Of a stretch of 64,000 bases of DNA, positions 25,239 to 33,955 are shown one piece after another. Every line of letters starts with the position of its first letter. Positions within the stretch are counted from its first letter, which is position 1. This DNA comes from CAHJXG01 sp965277495 (GTDB lineage Bacteria; Pseudomonadota; Alphaproteobacteria; Acetobacterales; Acetobacteraceae): assembly GCA_965277495.1 (NCBI GenBank), contig OZ255824.1, positions 2,418,001 through 2,482,000 on the forward strand, written 5' to 3'. Both the position numbers and the translations under genes were made by a program. The notes under the pieces were generated by a model, which saw nothing but the letters and a program-made list of their open reading frames with translations, was not told the DNA's origin and made no database searches.

Positions 25239-25314
25239 CCGCCCATCATGCTGCGGGCCGCGCCGGACGCGGACGGCGTGCGGTTGCAGGTCTTTGCCAC
25301 CGGGGACATGGCCG

Positions 25315-27615
25315 ATGAACAGCAATGCCGGCGACCCGCGCTCGCTGAGGCGGCTGGAGGACGAGCGGTTCCTGCGCGGCGCCGGGCAATATGTGGACGA
25401 TGTGCCGGCGTCCGGTCATCTCCACGCGCTGGCGTTGCGTTCGCCCTATGCCCACGCCGCCATCGTCGGCATCCGGACCGGCGCCGCCGCTGCGATGCCG
25501 GGGGTCCGCGGCGTCTTCACCGCGTCCGACCTGCTGGCCGACGGCATCCGCCCGCTGCCCTGCGCCATGACGCTGCCGCCCGCGTCAGGGCTGGTCGTGC
25601 CGCCGCGCCATGCCCTGGCATCAGGCCGCGTGCGCCATGTCGGGGAGCCTGTCGCCCTAGTGGTGGCGGATACCGCCGCCAGGGCGCGGGATGCGTTGGA
25701 GCAGGTGGCCGTGGACTACGACGGCCTGCCGGCGGTGTCGGCGCTGCGGGATGCCCTGACCGAAGCTGCGCCGCAGATTTGGCCGGAAGCGCCGGGCAAC
25801 CTGGCCTTCCATTACCAACGCGGCGACCGGGCGGCGGTGACGGCGGCCTTCGGCGCGGCGCCCCATACCGTCAGCCTCGACCTGGTGAACAACCGCGTCG
25901 TGGCGGCCTCACTGGAGACACGCACGGCGCTGGCCGAATGCGACCCGGCGACCGGACGCATGCGCCTGCTGCTGAGCGGACAGGACGTCCACGGCATCCG
26001 GCGCGGCCTCGCCGCCTGTTTCGGCGTCGCGCCCGGGATGATCCACGTCGCCTGCCATGACGTGGGCGGCGGTTTCGGCATGAAAAACGTGCCGTATCCC
26101 GAGCATGTCGCGCTGCTGTGGGCGGCGCGGCGCCTGGGCCGTCCGGTGCGCTGGATCGCCGACCGCACCGAGGATTTCCTGTCCGGCGCGCACGGGCGCG
26201 ACAACCTGACGCGGGCGCGGCTCGCGCTCGATGCCGCCGGCCGGTTCCTGGCGCTGCATGTCGAGACGACGGCCAACCTGGGCGCCTATGCCTCCGCCCT
26301 CGGACCCGGCGCGCACACCGTGGCGCCCGCCACCGCGATGGGCGGGCTGTATGCCATCCCGGCGGTGTTCATGGACGTGCGGGGCGCCTTCACCAACACC
26401 GTGCCGCTGGACGCCTATCGCGGTGCGGGCAAGCCGGAGGCGAACTACATCATCGAGCGGCTGGTGGACGCCGCCGCGCATCAGTTGGGGCGGGACCGCG
26501 TCGCGTTGCGGGAGGCCAACCTGATCCGCGAGTTTCCCTATCGCAGCGCGCTGGGCATCACGATTGACACCGGGCGGTTCCACGACAACCTGGCCGCGGC
26601 GATGGGGGCCGCCGGCCAGGCCGGGTTCGCCGCCCGCCGGGCCAACGCGGCGCGGCGCGGACGGCTGCTGGGCCAGGGCGTCGCCTGTTTTCTCGAGACA
26701 TCCCGCGGCAAGCCCGGCGAGGACGGCGCGGTCCGTTTCCTGCGCGACGGCACGATCGAGCTGCTGTCGGGCACGCAATCCAACGGCCAGGGCCACGAAA
26801 CCAGCTTCGCGCAATTGGCCGCCGCCCGGCTGGGCCTGCCGATCGAGGCATGCCGCCTGGTGCAGGCCGACAGCGCCCGTATCGCGTCCGGCGGCGGCCA
26901 TGGCGGCGCACGCTCCTTGCCGATGGCCGGGACCGCCCTGGTCATGGCGCTGGAGGCCGCGCTGGCCAAAGCCCATGCGGAAGCCGCCCGCCTGCTCCAG
27001 GCCGACCCGGCGCAAATCAGCTTTGCCGGCGGCACGTTCCATACGGACGAAGGCGGCAGCATCGGATTGCTGGAACTGATCCGCACCCTGCCCGCCGGCA
27101 CGCTGGACGCCGACGCCCACAACCCGAACGAGGAGTTCGTCTTCCCGAACGGCGCCCACGTCGCCGAAGTCGAGGTCGATCCGGAAACCGGCGCGGTGTC
27201 GCTGTTGCGCTACGTCGCAGTGGACGATTACGGCGTGCTGGTCAATCCGCTGCTGACGGAAGGCCAGGTCCAGGGCGGCCTGGCGCAAGGCATCGGGCAG
27301 GCGCTGATGGAGGCTGTGCACTACGACCCCGGCGGCCAGCTCCTGACCGCATCATTCCAGGATTACGCCATGCCGCGGGCGAGCGACCTGCCCCCGTTGG
27401 AGGTCCGATTCAACGAGCATCCCACCGCCCGCAACCCGCTGGGCGCCAAGGGGGCGGGCCAGGCGGGGGCGATCGGCGCGCCGCAAACCATCATGGGCGC
27501 CATCGCCGACGCCCTCGGCATCGCCCACCTGGACATGCCGGCGACGCCGGAACGGGTGTGGCGGGCGTGCCAGGCAGACGCAGGCCGCGGCGCAAGATTG
27601 AACAGAGGGGTCTAA
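25315..27615 (+). CDS. Orphan molybdenum hydroxylase large subunit (CoxL-like form II) with Glu-to-Gln active site
   Basis: A 766-residue xanthine-oxidase-family large subunit. It shows 'RRLEDERFLRGAGQYVDD', 'VACHDVGGGFGMKN' and the loop AYRGAGK (367-373), which marks form II CoxL rather than true CO dehydrogenase (AYXCSFR). At the Mo-site motif, normally GxGE, it reads GAKGAGQAGAIG with Q716 (codon CAG) in place of the catalytic Glu that activates the Mo-OH group. The three other large subunits in this window keep Glu. No FeS or FAD partner gene lies beside it. The protein may be inactive, altered or decaying. The oxidase gene downstream starts two bases after its stop. Confidence 0.83.
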   Translation: MNSNAGDPRSLRRLEDERFLRGAGQYVDDVPASGHLHALALRSPYAHAAIVGIRTGAAAAMPGVRGVFTASDLLADGIRPLPCAMTLPPASGLVVPPRHALASGRVRHVGEPVALVVADTAARARDALEQVAVDYDGLPAVSALRDALTEAAPQIWPEAPGNLAFHYQRGDRAAVTAAFGAAPHTVSLDLVNNRVVAASLETRTALAECDPATGRMRLLLSGQDVHGIRRGLAACFGVAPGMIHVACHDVGGGFGMKNVPYPEHVALLWAARRLGRPVRWIADRTEDFLSGAHGRDNLTRARLALDAAGRFLALHVETTANLGAYASALGPGAHTVAPATAMGGLYAIPAVFMDVRGAFTNTVPLDAYRGAGKPEANYIIERLVDAAAHQLGRDRVALREANLIREFPYRSALGITIDTGRFHDNLAAAMGAAGQAGFAARRANAARRGRLLGQGVACFLETSRGKPGEDGAVRFLRDGTIELLSGTQSNGQGHETSFAQLAAARLGLPIEACRLVQADSARIASGGGHGGARSLPMAGTALVMALEAALAKAHAEAARLLQADPAQISFAGGTFHTDEGGSIGLLELIRTLPAGTLDADAHNPNEEFVFPNGAHVAEVEVDPETGAVSLLRYVAVDDYGVLVNPLLTEGQVQGGLAQGIGQALMEAVHYDPGGQLLTASFQDYAMPRASDLPPLEVRFNEHPTARNPLGAKGAGQAGAIGAPQTIMGAIADALGIAHLDMPATPERVWRACQADAGRGARLNRGV

Positions 27616-27617
27616 GG

Positions 27618-28793
27618 ATGCAGCGCTCCTACGACGTGGTGATCATCGGCGGCGGCGTCATCGGCAGTTCGGTCGCCTACCATTTGTCCGCCAACCCCGG
27701 CTTCACCGGGCGCATCGCGGTCGTCGAGCGCGATCCGACCTACGCCGCGGCGTCCTCATCGCTCTCAACCAGCGCCATCCGGCAGCAGTTCGCCACCCCG
27801 GCGAACATCCGCATGTCGGATTACAGCATCGGCTTCCTGCGCCGGGTAAACGAGTTGCTGAGCGTCGAGGGCTATGACGCCGGCATCGGACTGCGCGAAC
27901 CCGGCTACCTCATCCTCGGCGGCCCCGGCGACATCCCGGCGTTCGAGGCCAAGAACGCGACGCAGCGGGCCTGCGGCATCAACACCGAGCTGCTCACCCC
28001 GTCCGAAATGCGCCGCCGGCATCCCTGGCTCAATGTGGAGGACCTCGGCATCGGCTCCTACGGGCCGGAAAAGGAGGGCTGGTTCGATGGCCCGGCCCTG
28101 CTGCAGGCGTTCAAGCGCAAGGCCCGCGCCCAGGGCGTCGAGTATATTGCCGGGACCGTGGCGGGGCTGGAAATGGCGGGCGGGCGGATCGGCGCGGTGC
28201 TGCTTGCGGATGGCGCGCGGCTCGCTGCCGGGGCCGTGGTGAACGCCGCCGGGCCATGGAGCGGCGCGATCGGGCGCATGGCCGGGCTGGACGTGCCCGT
28301 CGTGCCGTTGAAACGCTGCATATTCGTGTTCGAAAGCCCGGAGCGCATCCCGGACGGCCCCTTCATCTTCGACACCAGCGGCGTCGTGCTGCGGCCCGAG
28401 GGGGACCGGTATATCTGCGGCGCCGCGCCACCAGCCGAGAATGCGGCGGGCGATTTCAGCCTCGATGTGGACTACGCGCTGTTCGACGAAGTCATCTGGC
28501 CAGCGCTGGCCCACCGCATCCCCGGGTTCGAGCAATTGCGGATGCTGCGGGCCTGGGCCGGGCTGTACGATCACAACCTGTTCGACCATAGCGGCATCAT
28601 CGGTTGGCATCCGGAGGTCGGCAACCTGCTGCTGGCCTGCGGCTTCAGCGGGCACGGCATGATGCACTCCCCGGCGGCGGGCGCCGGCGCGAGCGAGCTG
28701 ATCCTGTACCGGGAGGCCCGGTCGGTCGACATAGGGCCTTTCGCCTTCGAGCGGATCGCCGCCAACGCGCCAATCGCGGAACACGTGTATTGA
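27618..28793 (+). CDS. FAD-dependent oxidoreductase, DAO family
   Basis: A 391-residue D-amino-acid-oxidase-type flavoprotein. The N-terminal FAD fold is 'VVIIGGGVIGSSVAYHLS' (about 7-24), with 'STSAIRQQFATPANIRMSDYS' next, as in sarcosine/dimethylglycine oxidase-like and FOXRED1-like proteins. The C-terminal 'WAGLYDHNLFDHSGIIGWHP...ACGFSGHGMMHSPAAG' closes the FAD site. It oxidises a secondary or tertiary amine or amino acid by family logic. GAGGGG precedes the ATG. With a proline racemase remnant and a molybdenum subunit upstream, it may have belonged to a hydroxyproline or N-heterocycle pathway. Confidence 0.86.
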   Translation: MQRSYDVVIIGGGVIGSSVAYHLSANPGFTGRIAVVERDPTYAAASSSLSTSAIRQQFATPANIRMSDYSIGFLRRVNELLSVEGYDAGIGLREPGYLILGGPGDIPAFEAKNATQRACGINTELLTPSEMRRRHPWLNVEDLGIGSYGPEKEGWFDGPALLQAFKRKARAQGVEYIAGTVAGLEMAGGRIGAVLLADGARLAAGAVVNAAGPWSGAIGRMAGLDVPVVPLKRCIFVFESPERIPDGPFIFDTSGVVLRPEGDRYICGAAPPAENAAGDFSLDVDYALFDEVIWPALAHRIPGFEQLRMLRAWAGLYDHNLFDHSGIIGWHPEVGNLLLACGFSGHGMMHSPAAGAGASELILYREARSVDIGPFAFERIAANAPIAEHVY

Positions 28794-28874
28794 CCGGCTA
28801 CTCTTGCGCCGCGCGACCGGGTATCCTCACGCTGCACGCTTTCAGCTTCGTCATAATCGTTCGGAAATAATCGC

Positions 28875-29324
28875 ATGGTCAAACTCGACGTCAACGGCCG
28901 CACGCATGAGCTCGATGTGGACCCGGCGACCCCGCTGCTTTGGGTGCTCCGCGAGCAGCTCGGCATGACGGGCACCAAATACGGCTGCGGCATCGCCCAG
29001 TGCGGCGCATGTTCGGTGCACGTGGACGGACAGGTGATGCGGTCGTGCCAGCTTCCGGCCGGCAGCGTGTCGGGCAAGGTCGTGACCATCGAGGGCCTGT
29101 CGCCCGACAGCTCGCACCCGGTGCAGGCGGCGTGGCTGGCGCACCAGGTGCCGCAGTGCGGATATTGCCAGAGCGGGCAGATCATGGCGGCGGTGGCGCT
29201 GCTGAACGAGAAGCCGCAGCCGACCGACGCCGACATCAACGAAGCCATGACCAATATCTGCCGCTGCGGCACCTATCAGCGCATCCGGGCCGCGATCCAT
29301 TCGGTCGCCGGCGGGAAGGCCTGA
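28875..29324 (+). CDS. [2Fe-2S] subunit of IorAB-type molybdenum hydroxylase
   Basis: A 149-residue iron-sulfur subunit like isoquinoline 1-oxidoreductase alpha (IorA). First cluster cysteines C38, C43, C46 and C58; second cluster C95, C98, C129 and C131 (QCGYCQSGQ, ICRCGTY). 'CGYCQSGQ' with Ser after Gln is typical of the Ior/aldehyde dehydrogenase group rather than xanthine dehydrogenase (CGFCTPG). No export signal of its own, so it probably travels with a Tat-exported partner. It starts a tight nine-gene run that continues to soxA, with four bases to the next gene, and begins 81 bases after the oxidase gene. Confidence 0.9.
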   Translation: MVKLDVNGRTHELDVDPATPLLWVLREQLGMTGTKYGCGIAQCGACSVHVDGQVMRSCQLPAGSVSGKVVTIEGLSPDSSHPVQAAWLAHQVPQCGYCQSGQIMAAVALLNEKPQPTDADINEAMTNICRCGTYQRIRAAIHSVAGGKA

Positions 29325-29328
29325 CGCC

Positions 29329-31518
29329 ATGGGCATGATGCAGCGCCGCCGGTTCCTGGCGACGACCGTGGGCGGCGGCTTCGCGCTGAGCTGGGCGGTG
29401 CCCGGCGGCGTGATCGAGGCTGCGGCCCAAACGGCTGCGGCGAGCACGCCATTGACCCCGGCCTCGGCGGGCGGCACGCCGGTCGGGATCTGGGTCGTGA
29501 TCAAGCCGGACGACACGACCGTCATACGCATCGCGCGCTCCGAGATGGGCCAGGGCACCCTGACCGGCCTGGCCCAACTGGTGGCGGACGAGTTGGGCGC
29601 GGACTGGAGCAAGGTTACGACGGAATACGTGCCGCCCGAGGCGAACTACATCGGCAAGCGCGCCTGGGGCGAGATGCTGACCGGCGGCAGCCAGGGCATA
29701 AGGCAGTCGGTGGACTACGTGCGCCAGGGCGGCGCAGCGGCGCGGACCATGCTGGAGCAGGCGGCGGCGGCGCAGTGGGGCGTGCCGGCGGGCGAGTGCC
29801 GCGGCCACGAGGGCGCGGTGAGCCATGCCGGCAGCGGGCGCAGCCTGCGCTACGGCGCGCTGGCCGAGGCGGCGGGCAAGCTGCCGGTGCCGCGCGACGT
29901 GGCGCTGAAGGCGCCGGCCGATTGGACGATCATCGGCAAGCCGCTGCCGCGGCTGGACACCGTGGAGAAGACCAACGGCGCCGCGCAGTATGCGATCGAC
30001 GTGAAACTGCCGGACATGCTGCTGGCGGCCATCGCGCAGTGCCCGGTGTTCGGCGGCAAGGTTGCGGGCTTCGACGCCCAGGCGGTGCTGGGCATGCCGG
30101 GGGTGAAATACGTCCTGCCGGTGGGCGACAATGCCGTGGCGGTCGTCGCCGATAGCTGGTGGCAGGCCAAGACGGCGTTGGAAAAGCTGCCGGTGACGTG
30201 GGACGACGGGCCGAACGCCGCCGAGGACAGCAAAGCCATCGCCGCACGGCTGGCCGAAGGGCTGGACGCGCCGACGACGGCGGTCGGCAACCGGGCGGGC
30301 GACGCGCCCAGCGTGCTGGCGCAGGCCAAGCACGTCATCACCGCGACTTATGGCGCGCCGTTCCTGAACCACGCGACGCTTGAGCCGATGAACTGCACCG
30401 CGAAGCTGGACGGCGGCCGGCTCGAAGTCTGGGTCGGCACGCAGAACGGCGACGCGACCTTGGCCGCCGCGGCCGAGGCGGGCGGGGTGCCGCTGGAGAA
30501 CGTGCGCGTCAACAAGTTCCTGCTGGGCGGCGGCTTCGGGCGGCGCGGGCAGCAGGACTACACCCGGCAGGCGGTGCTGCTGGCCAAGCAAATCCCGGGG
30601 CGTCCGGTCAAGCTGATCTGGTCGCGCGAGGAGGACATGCAGCACGGGTATTACCGCCCGATCACCCAGTGCAAGCTGACGGCGGCGATGGACGGCGCGG
30701 GCAACGTCGAGGCGCTGCATATCCGCATCAGCGGCCAGAGCATCCTGGCCTATTTGGCGCCGAACCGGCTGACGAATGGCCTCGACATGCTGCAGTTCCA
30801 GGGCCTGATCCCGGCGGAGTTCGGCTATAACGCCATCCCGAACCTGCTGATCGACCACGCGCTGCGCGGCACGGGCGTGCCGGTGGGCTTCTGGCGCGGG
30901 GTGAACCACAACCAGAACGCCGTCTATGTCGAGTGCTTCATCGACGAGCTGGCGGCGGCGGCGGGCAAGGATCCGCTGGAGTTCCGTCGGGCGATGCTGG
31001 TGAAAAGCCCGAAGCACTTGGCCATCCTGAACGCCGCCGCCGCCAAGGCCGGCTGGGGCACGCCGGCGCCGGAAGGGGTGTTCCGCGGCATATGCCAGAA
31101 CTGCGGCTTCGGCAGCTACACGGCGGCGGTGGCCGAGGTCTCGGTGAGCAAGGCGGGCGAGCTGAAGGTCCTGCGCATCGTGGCGGCGACCGATCCCGGC
31201 TATGTCGTGAACCCGGACCAGGTGACGGCGCAGGTCGAGGGCAGCTTCACCTACGGCATGAGCGCGCTGCTGTATTCCGAGAACACCGTCGAGAAGGGGC
31301 GCGTGATGGAGAGCAATTTCGACAGCTACCAGGTGGCCCGGATGGAGGACACGCCGAAGATCGAGACGGTGCTGGCGCCGAGCGGCGGCTTCTGGGGCGG
31401 CGTGGGCGAGCCGACGATCGCGGTCGCGGCGCCGGCGGTGCTGAACGCGATCTATGCCGCGACGGGCAAGCGGGTGCGGTCGTTGCCGCTGAAAAACACC
31501 GACCTGAGCCGCGCGTGA
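29329..31518 (+). CDS. IorB-type molybdenum hydroxylase large subunit, copy 1 (Tat-exported)
   Basis: A 729-residue catalytic subunit of the two-subunit IorAB family, which lacks an FAD subunit and passes electrons to cytochromes. The leader MMQRRRFLATTVGGGFALSWAVPGG is a twin-arginine signal, so the holoenzyme works in the periplasm. Typical motifs are 'RIARSEMGQGTLTGLAQLVADELG', 'LGGGFGRRGQQDY' and 'GFWRGVNHNQNAVYVECFIDEL'. The active-site Glu is E694 in GGVGEPTIAV. Acetic acid bacteria use related enzymes for periplasmic aldehyde oxidation; others hydroxylate N-heterocycles. A near-copy follows at once, overlapping by one base. Confidence 0.9.
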   Translation: MGMMQRRRFLATTVGGGFALSWAVPGGVIEAAAQTAAASTPLTPASAGGTPVGIWVVIKPDDTTVIRIARSEMGQGTLTGLAQLVADELGADWSKVTTEYVPPEANYIGKRAWGEMLTGGSQGIRQSVDYVRQGGAAARTMLEQAAAAQWGVPAGECRGHEGAVSHAGSGRSLRYGALAEAAGKLPVPRDVALKAPADWTIIGKPLPRLDTVEKTNGAAQYAIDVKLPDMLLAAIAQCPVFGGKVAGFDAQAVLGMPGVKYVLPVGDNAVAVVADSWWQAKTALEKLPVTWDDGPNAAEDSKAIAARLAEGLDAPTTAVGNRAGDAPSVLAQAKHVITATYGAPFLNHATLEPMNCTAKLDGGRLEVWVGTQNGDATLAAAAEAGGVPLENVRVNKFLLGGGFGRRGQQDYTRQAVLLAKQIPGRPVKLIWSREEDMQHGYYRPITQCKLTAAMDGAGNVEALHIRISGQSILAYLAPNRLTNGLDMLQFQGLIPAEFGYNAIPNLLIDHALRGTGVPVGFWRGVNHNQNAVYVECFIDELAAAAGKDPLEFRRAMLVKSPKHLAILNAAAAKAGWGTPAPEGVFRGICQNCGFGSYTAAVAEVSVSKAGELKVLRIVAATDPGYVVNPDQVTAQVEGSFTYGMSALLYSENTVEKGRVMESNFDSYQVARMEDTPKIETVLAPSGGFWGGVGEPTIAVAAPAVLNAIYAATGKRVRSLPLKNTDLSRA

Positions 31519-33680
31519 TGGGCGCCGCCCTGCAACGGCGCAGCTTGCTCAAGGCCGCGGGGGCGGGCGTCTTCACGCTCGGCTGGACCGTGCCCGGCGG
31601 GGTGCTGCGGGCGCAACCGGTGGCCGGGTCCAAGGCGGCTGAGCTCGGCATCTGGGTGGTGATCCAGCCCGACGATATCGTCGTGGTGCGGATCGCCCGG
31701 TCGGAAATGGGCCAGGGCACGCTGACCGGCCTGGCGCAGTTGGTGGCCGAGGAGCTGGAGGCCGATTGGCGCAACGTGCGGGCCGAGCTGGTGCCGCCGC
31801 ATGCGAACTTCGCCAACAAACATGCCTGGGGCGACATGCTGACGGGCGGCAGCCGCGGCCTGCGCACGTCGGTGGATTACGTGATGCAGGGCGGCGCAGC
31901 GGCGCGGACAATGCTGGTGCAGGCGGCGGCCGAGCGGTGGAATGCCCCCGTCGGGGAGTGCCGGGCCAGGCTGGGCGTCGTGACGCACGCGGGTTCCGGG
32001 CGGTCGCTGCGCTATGGCGAGCTGGCGGAGGCGGCAAGCAGGCTGCCGGTGCCAAAGGACGTGCCGCTGAAGGCCGAGGCGGATTGGACGGTCATCGGCA
32101 AGCCGCTGCCGCGGCTGGACACCGCGCCGAAGCTGGATGGGTCGCTGCTGTATGGCATCGACGTTCGGCTGCCGGGCATGCTGTCGGCGGCGGTTGCGCA
32201 GTGCCCGGTGTTCGGCGGCAAGCTGGCGGGTTTCGACGGCGACGCCGTGCTGCAGCGCCCCGGCGTGCGGCAGGTCGTGCCGGTGTTCGACAACGCGGTG
32301 GCGGTGGTGGCCGACACCTGGTGGCAGGCGAAGACCGCCCTGGAGGCGCTGCCGATCCGCTGGAACGAAGGCGCGAACGCCGGCGTCGGCAGCAAGCAGA
32401 TCGCCGAGCATCTGGCGCAGGGCCTCGATGCGGCGGATGCGGGCGCCGGCAATGTGATTGGCGACGCCAGGACGGCGCTGGCGGGCGCGTCGAAGCGGAT
32501 CGAAAGCGAATACGGCGCCCCGTTCCTGAACCACGCGGCGCTGGAGCCGATGAACTGCACCGCGCGGGTGGCGGATGGCGGCGTGGAGGTCTGGGTCGGC
32601 ACCCAGAACGGCGACGCGACCCTGGCGGCCGCCGCCGAGGTGGCGGGCGTGCCGTTGGAGCGGGTCGTGGTGCATAAATACACCCTGGGCGGCGGCTTCG
32701 GACGGCGCGGGCAGCAGGACTACGTGCGGCTCGCGGTCGCGGTGGCGAAACAGGTGCCGGGGCGTCCGGTGAAGCTGCTGTGGTCGCGCGAGGAGGACAT
32801 GCAGCACGGGTTCTACCGCCCAATCAGCCAGGCGAGGCTGGTGGGCGGGCTGGACGGCAAGGGCAACCTGACGGCCCTGCACATGCGGATCAGCGGGCAG
32901 AGCATCAACGCCTGGCTGCGTCCCGACGGCAACCTGCCCGGCACCGACCTGCGGCAGTTGCAGGGCGTGGTGCCGGAGGAGTTCGGCTACATGGCCATCC
33001 CGAACTTGCTGGTCGACTACGCCATGCGCAACACGCATGTGCCGGTCGGGCCGTGGCGCGGGGTGAACCTGAACCAGAACGCGTTCTATCTCGAATGCTT
33101 CATGGACGAGCTGGCGCACGCCGCCGGGCGCGACCCGCTGGAGTTCCGGCAGGCGCTGATGGCCAAGAACAAGAAGCATCTGGACGTGCTGAACGCGACG
33201 GCGGAGCGGGCCGGCTGGGGCAAGCCGCTGCCGCCCGGCGTGTTCCGCGGCATCGCGCAGAACTACGGCTATGGCAGCTATACCGCCGCGGTGGCGGAGG
33301 TGTCGGTCAGCGATCAGGGCCGGCTGCGCATCCACCGCATCGTCGCCGGCACGGATTGCGGCCATGTGGTAAACCCGGAGATGGTGGCGGCACAAGTCGA
33401 AGGTTCGTTCGTGTTCGGCCTGAGCGCCTGCCTCACGTCCGAGATCACGGTCGAGAAGGGCCGGGTGGCCGAGGGCAATTTCGACACCTACGAGGTGATG
33501 CGCATGGAGGACATGCCGAAGGTGGAGACCGTCATGGCGCCGTCCGGCGGTTTCTGGGGCGGGGTGGGCGAGCCGACGATCGCGGTGGCGACTCCCGCGG
33601 TCATCAACGCGGTGTTCGCGGCGACCGGCAAGCGCATCCGCAGCCTGCCGTTGAAGCAGCACGATTTGGCCAAGGCTTGA
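31518..33680 (+). CDS. IorB-type molybdenum hydroxylase large subunit, copy 2 (Tat-exported)
   Basis: A 720-residue tandem paralogue of the preceding gene; by eye about two thirds of residues agree across the whole length. It keeps a Tat signal (LQRRSLLKAAGAGVFTLGWTVPGG), 'RIARSEMGQGTLTGLAQLVAEELE', 'LGGGFGRRGQQDYVR' and E685 in GGVGEPTIAV, so it should be active. The region that follows 'RISGQSI' differs most, which suggests a changed substrate pocket. Only one IorA gene serves both copies. Its ATG overlaps the upstream stop (TGATG). A flavocytochrome gene follows after eight bases. Confidence 0.9.
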   Translation: MGAALQRRSLLKAAGAGVFTLGWTVPGGVLRAQPVAGSKAAELGIWVVIQPDDIVVVRIARSEMGQGTLTGLAQLVAEELEADWRNVRAELVPPHANFANKHAWGDMLTGGSRGLRTSVDYVMQGGAAARTMLVQAAAERWNAPVGECRARLGVVTHAGSGRSLRYGELAEAASRLPVPKDVPLKAEADWTVIGKPLPRLDTAPKLDGSLLYGIDVRLPGMLSAAVAQCPVFGGKLAGFDGDAVLQRPGVRQVVPVFDNAVAVVADTWWQAKTALEALPIRWNEGANAGVGSKQIAEHLAQGLDAADAGAGNVIGDARTALAGASKRIESEYGAPFLNHAALEPMNCTARVADGGVEVWVGTQNGDATLAAAAEVAGVPLERVVVHKYTLGGGFGRRGQQDYVRLAVAVAKQVPGRPVKLLWSREEDMQHGFYRPISQARLVGGLDGKGNLTALHMRISGQSINAWLRPDGNLPGTDLRQLQGVVPEEFGYMAIPNLLVDYAMRNTHVPVGPWRGVNLNQNAFYLECFMDELAHAAGRDPLEFRQALMAKNKKHLDVLNATAERAGWGKPLPPGVFRGIAQNYGYGSYTAAVAEVSVSDQGRLRIHRIVAGTDCGHVVNPEMVAAQVEGSFVFGLSACLTSEITVEKGRVAEGNFDTYEVMRMEDMPKVETVMAPSGGFWGGVGEPTIAVATPAVINAVFAATGKRIRSLPLKQHDLAKA

Positions 33681-33688
33681 GGGTGGTC

Positions 33689-33955
33689 ATGCGGGCCTTG
33701 CTTCCGGCCATTGCCGTGTTCCTGGCCGCCGCCGGGCCGCCGATGCCCGAACCCGTGGGCGCCGAAAGCTGCACCGGCTGCCACGTGAACGGCGGCGGCA
33801 TGGGGGTGCTGCAGGGCCGCCCGGCGCAGGACATCACGCAGCAGATGGAGGCGTTCCGCTCCGGCGCGCGTCCGGCGACCCTGATGAACCGCATCGTCAA
33901 GGGCTTCACGCCGGACGAGGTCGTGGCGCTGTCCAACTGGTTCGCCGCGCAATGA
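33689..33955 (+). CDS. Small monoheme cytochrome c, FccA/SoxE-like
   Basis: An 88-residue exported cytochrome c. Signal peptide MRALLPAIAVFLAAAG; heme site C28-TG-C31-H32; 'GRPAQDITQQMEAFRSGARPATLMNRIVKGFTPDEVVALSNWFA' matches the class found as cytochrome subunit of flavocytochrome c sulfide dehydrogenase, in single-heme form. The Met of 'ATLMNRI' is the likely sixth ligand. Its stop overlaps the flavoprotein start by four bases, which supports a two-subunit complex. It may also take electrons from the IorAB enzymes encoded just upstream, which is inference from position. Confidence 0.85.
   Translation: MRALLPAIAVFLAAAGPPMPEPVGAESCTGCHVNGGGMGVLQGRPAQDITQQMEAFRSGARPATLMNRIVKGFTPDEVVALSNWFAAQ

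Noticed and set aside
25248..25314. Short coding-like fragment (LRAAPDADGVRLQVFATGD) before the orphan molybdenum subunit
   Set aside because: It could be the tail of a decayed gene, but no family is recognisable and the frame runs on as a shadow.
25315..27615. Annotation as aerobic carbon monoxide dehydrogenase CoxL
   Set aside because: The active loop reads AYRGAGK, not the AYXCSFR motif of true CO dehydrogenase, and coxM/coxS are absent.
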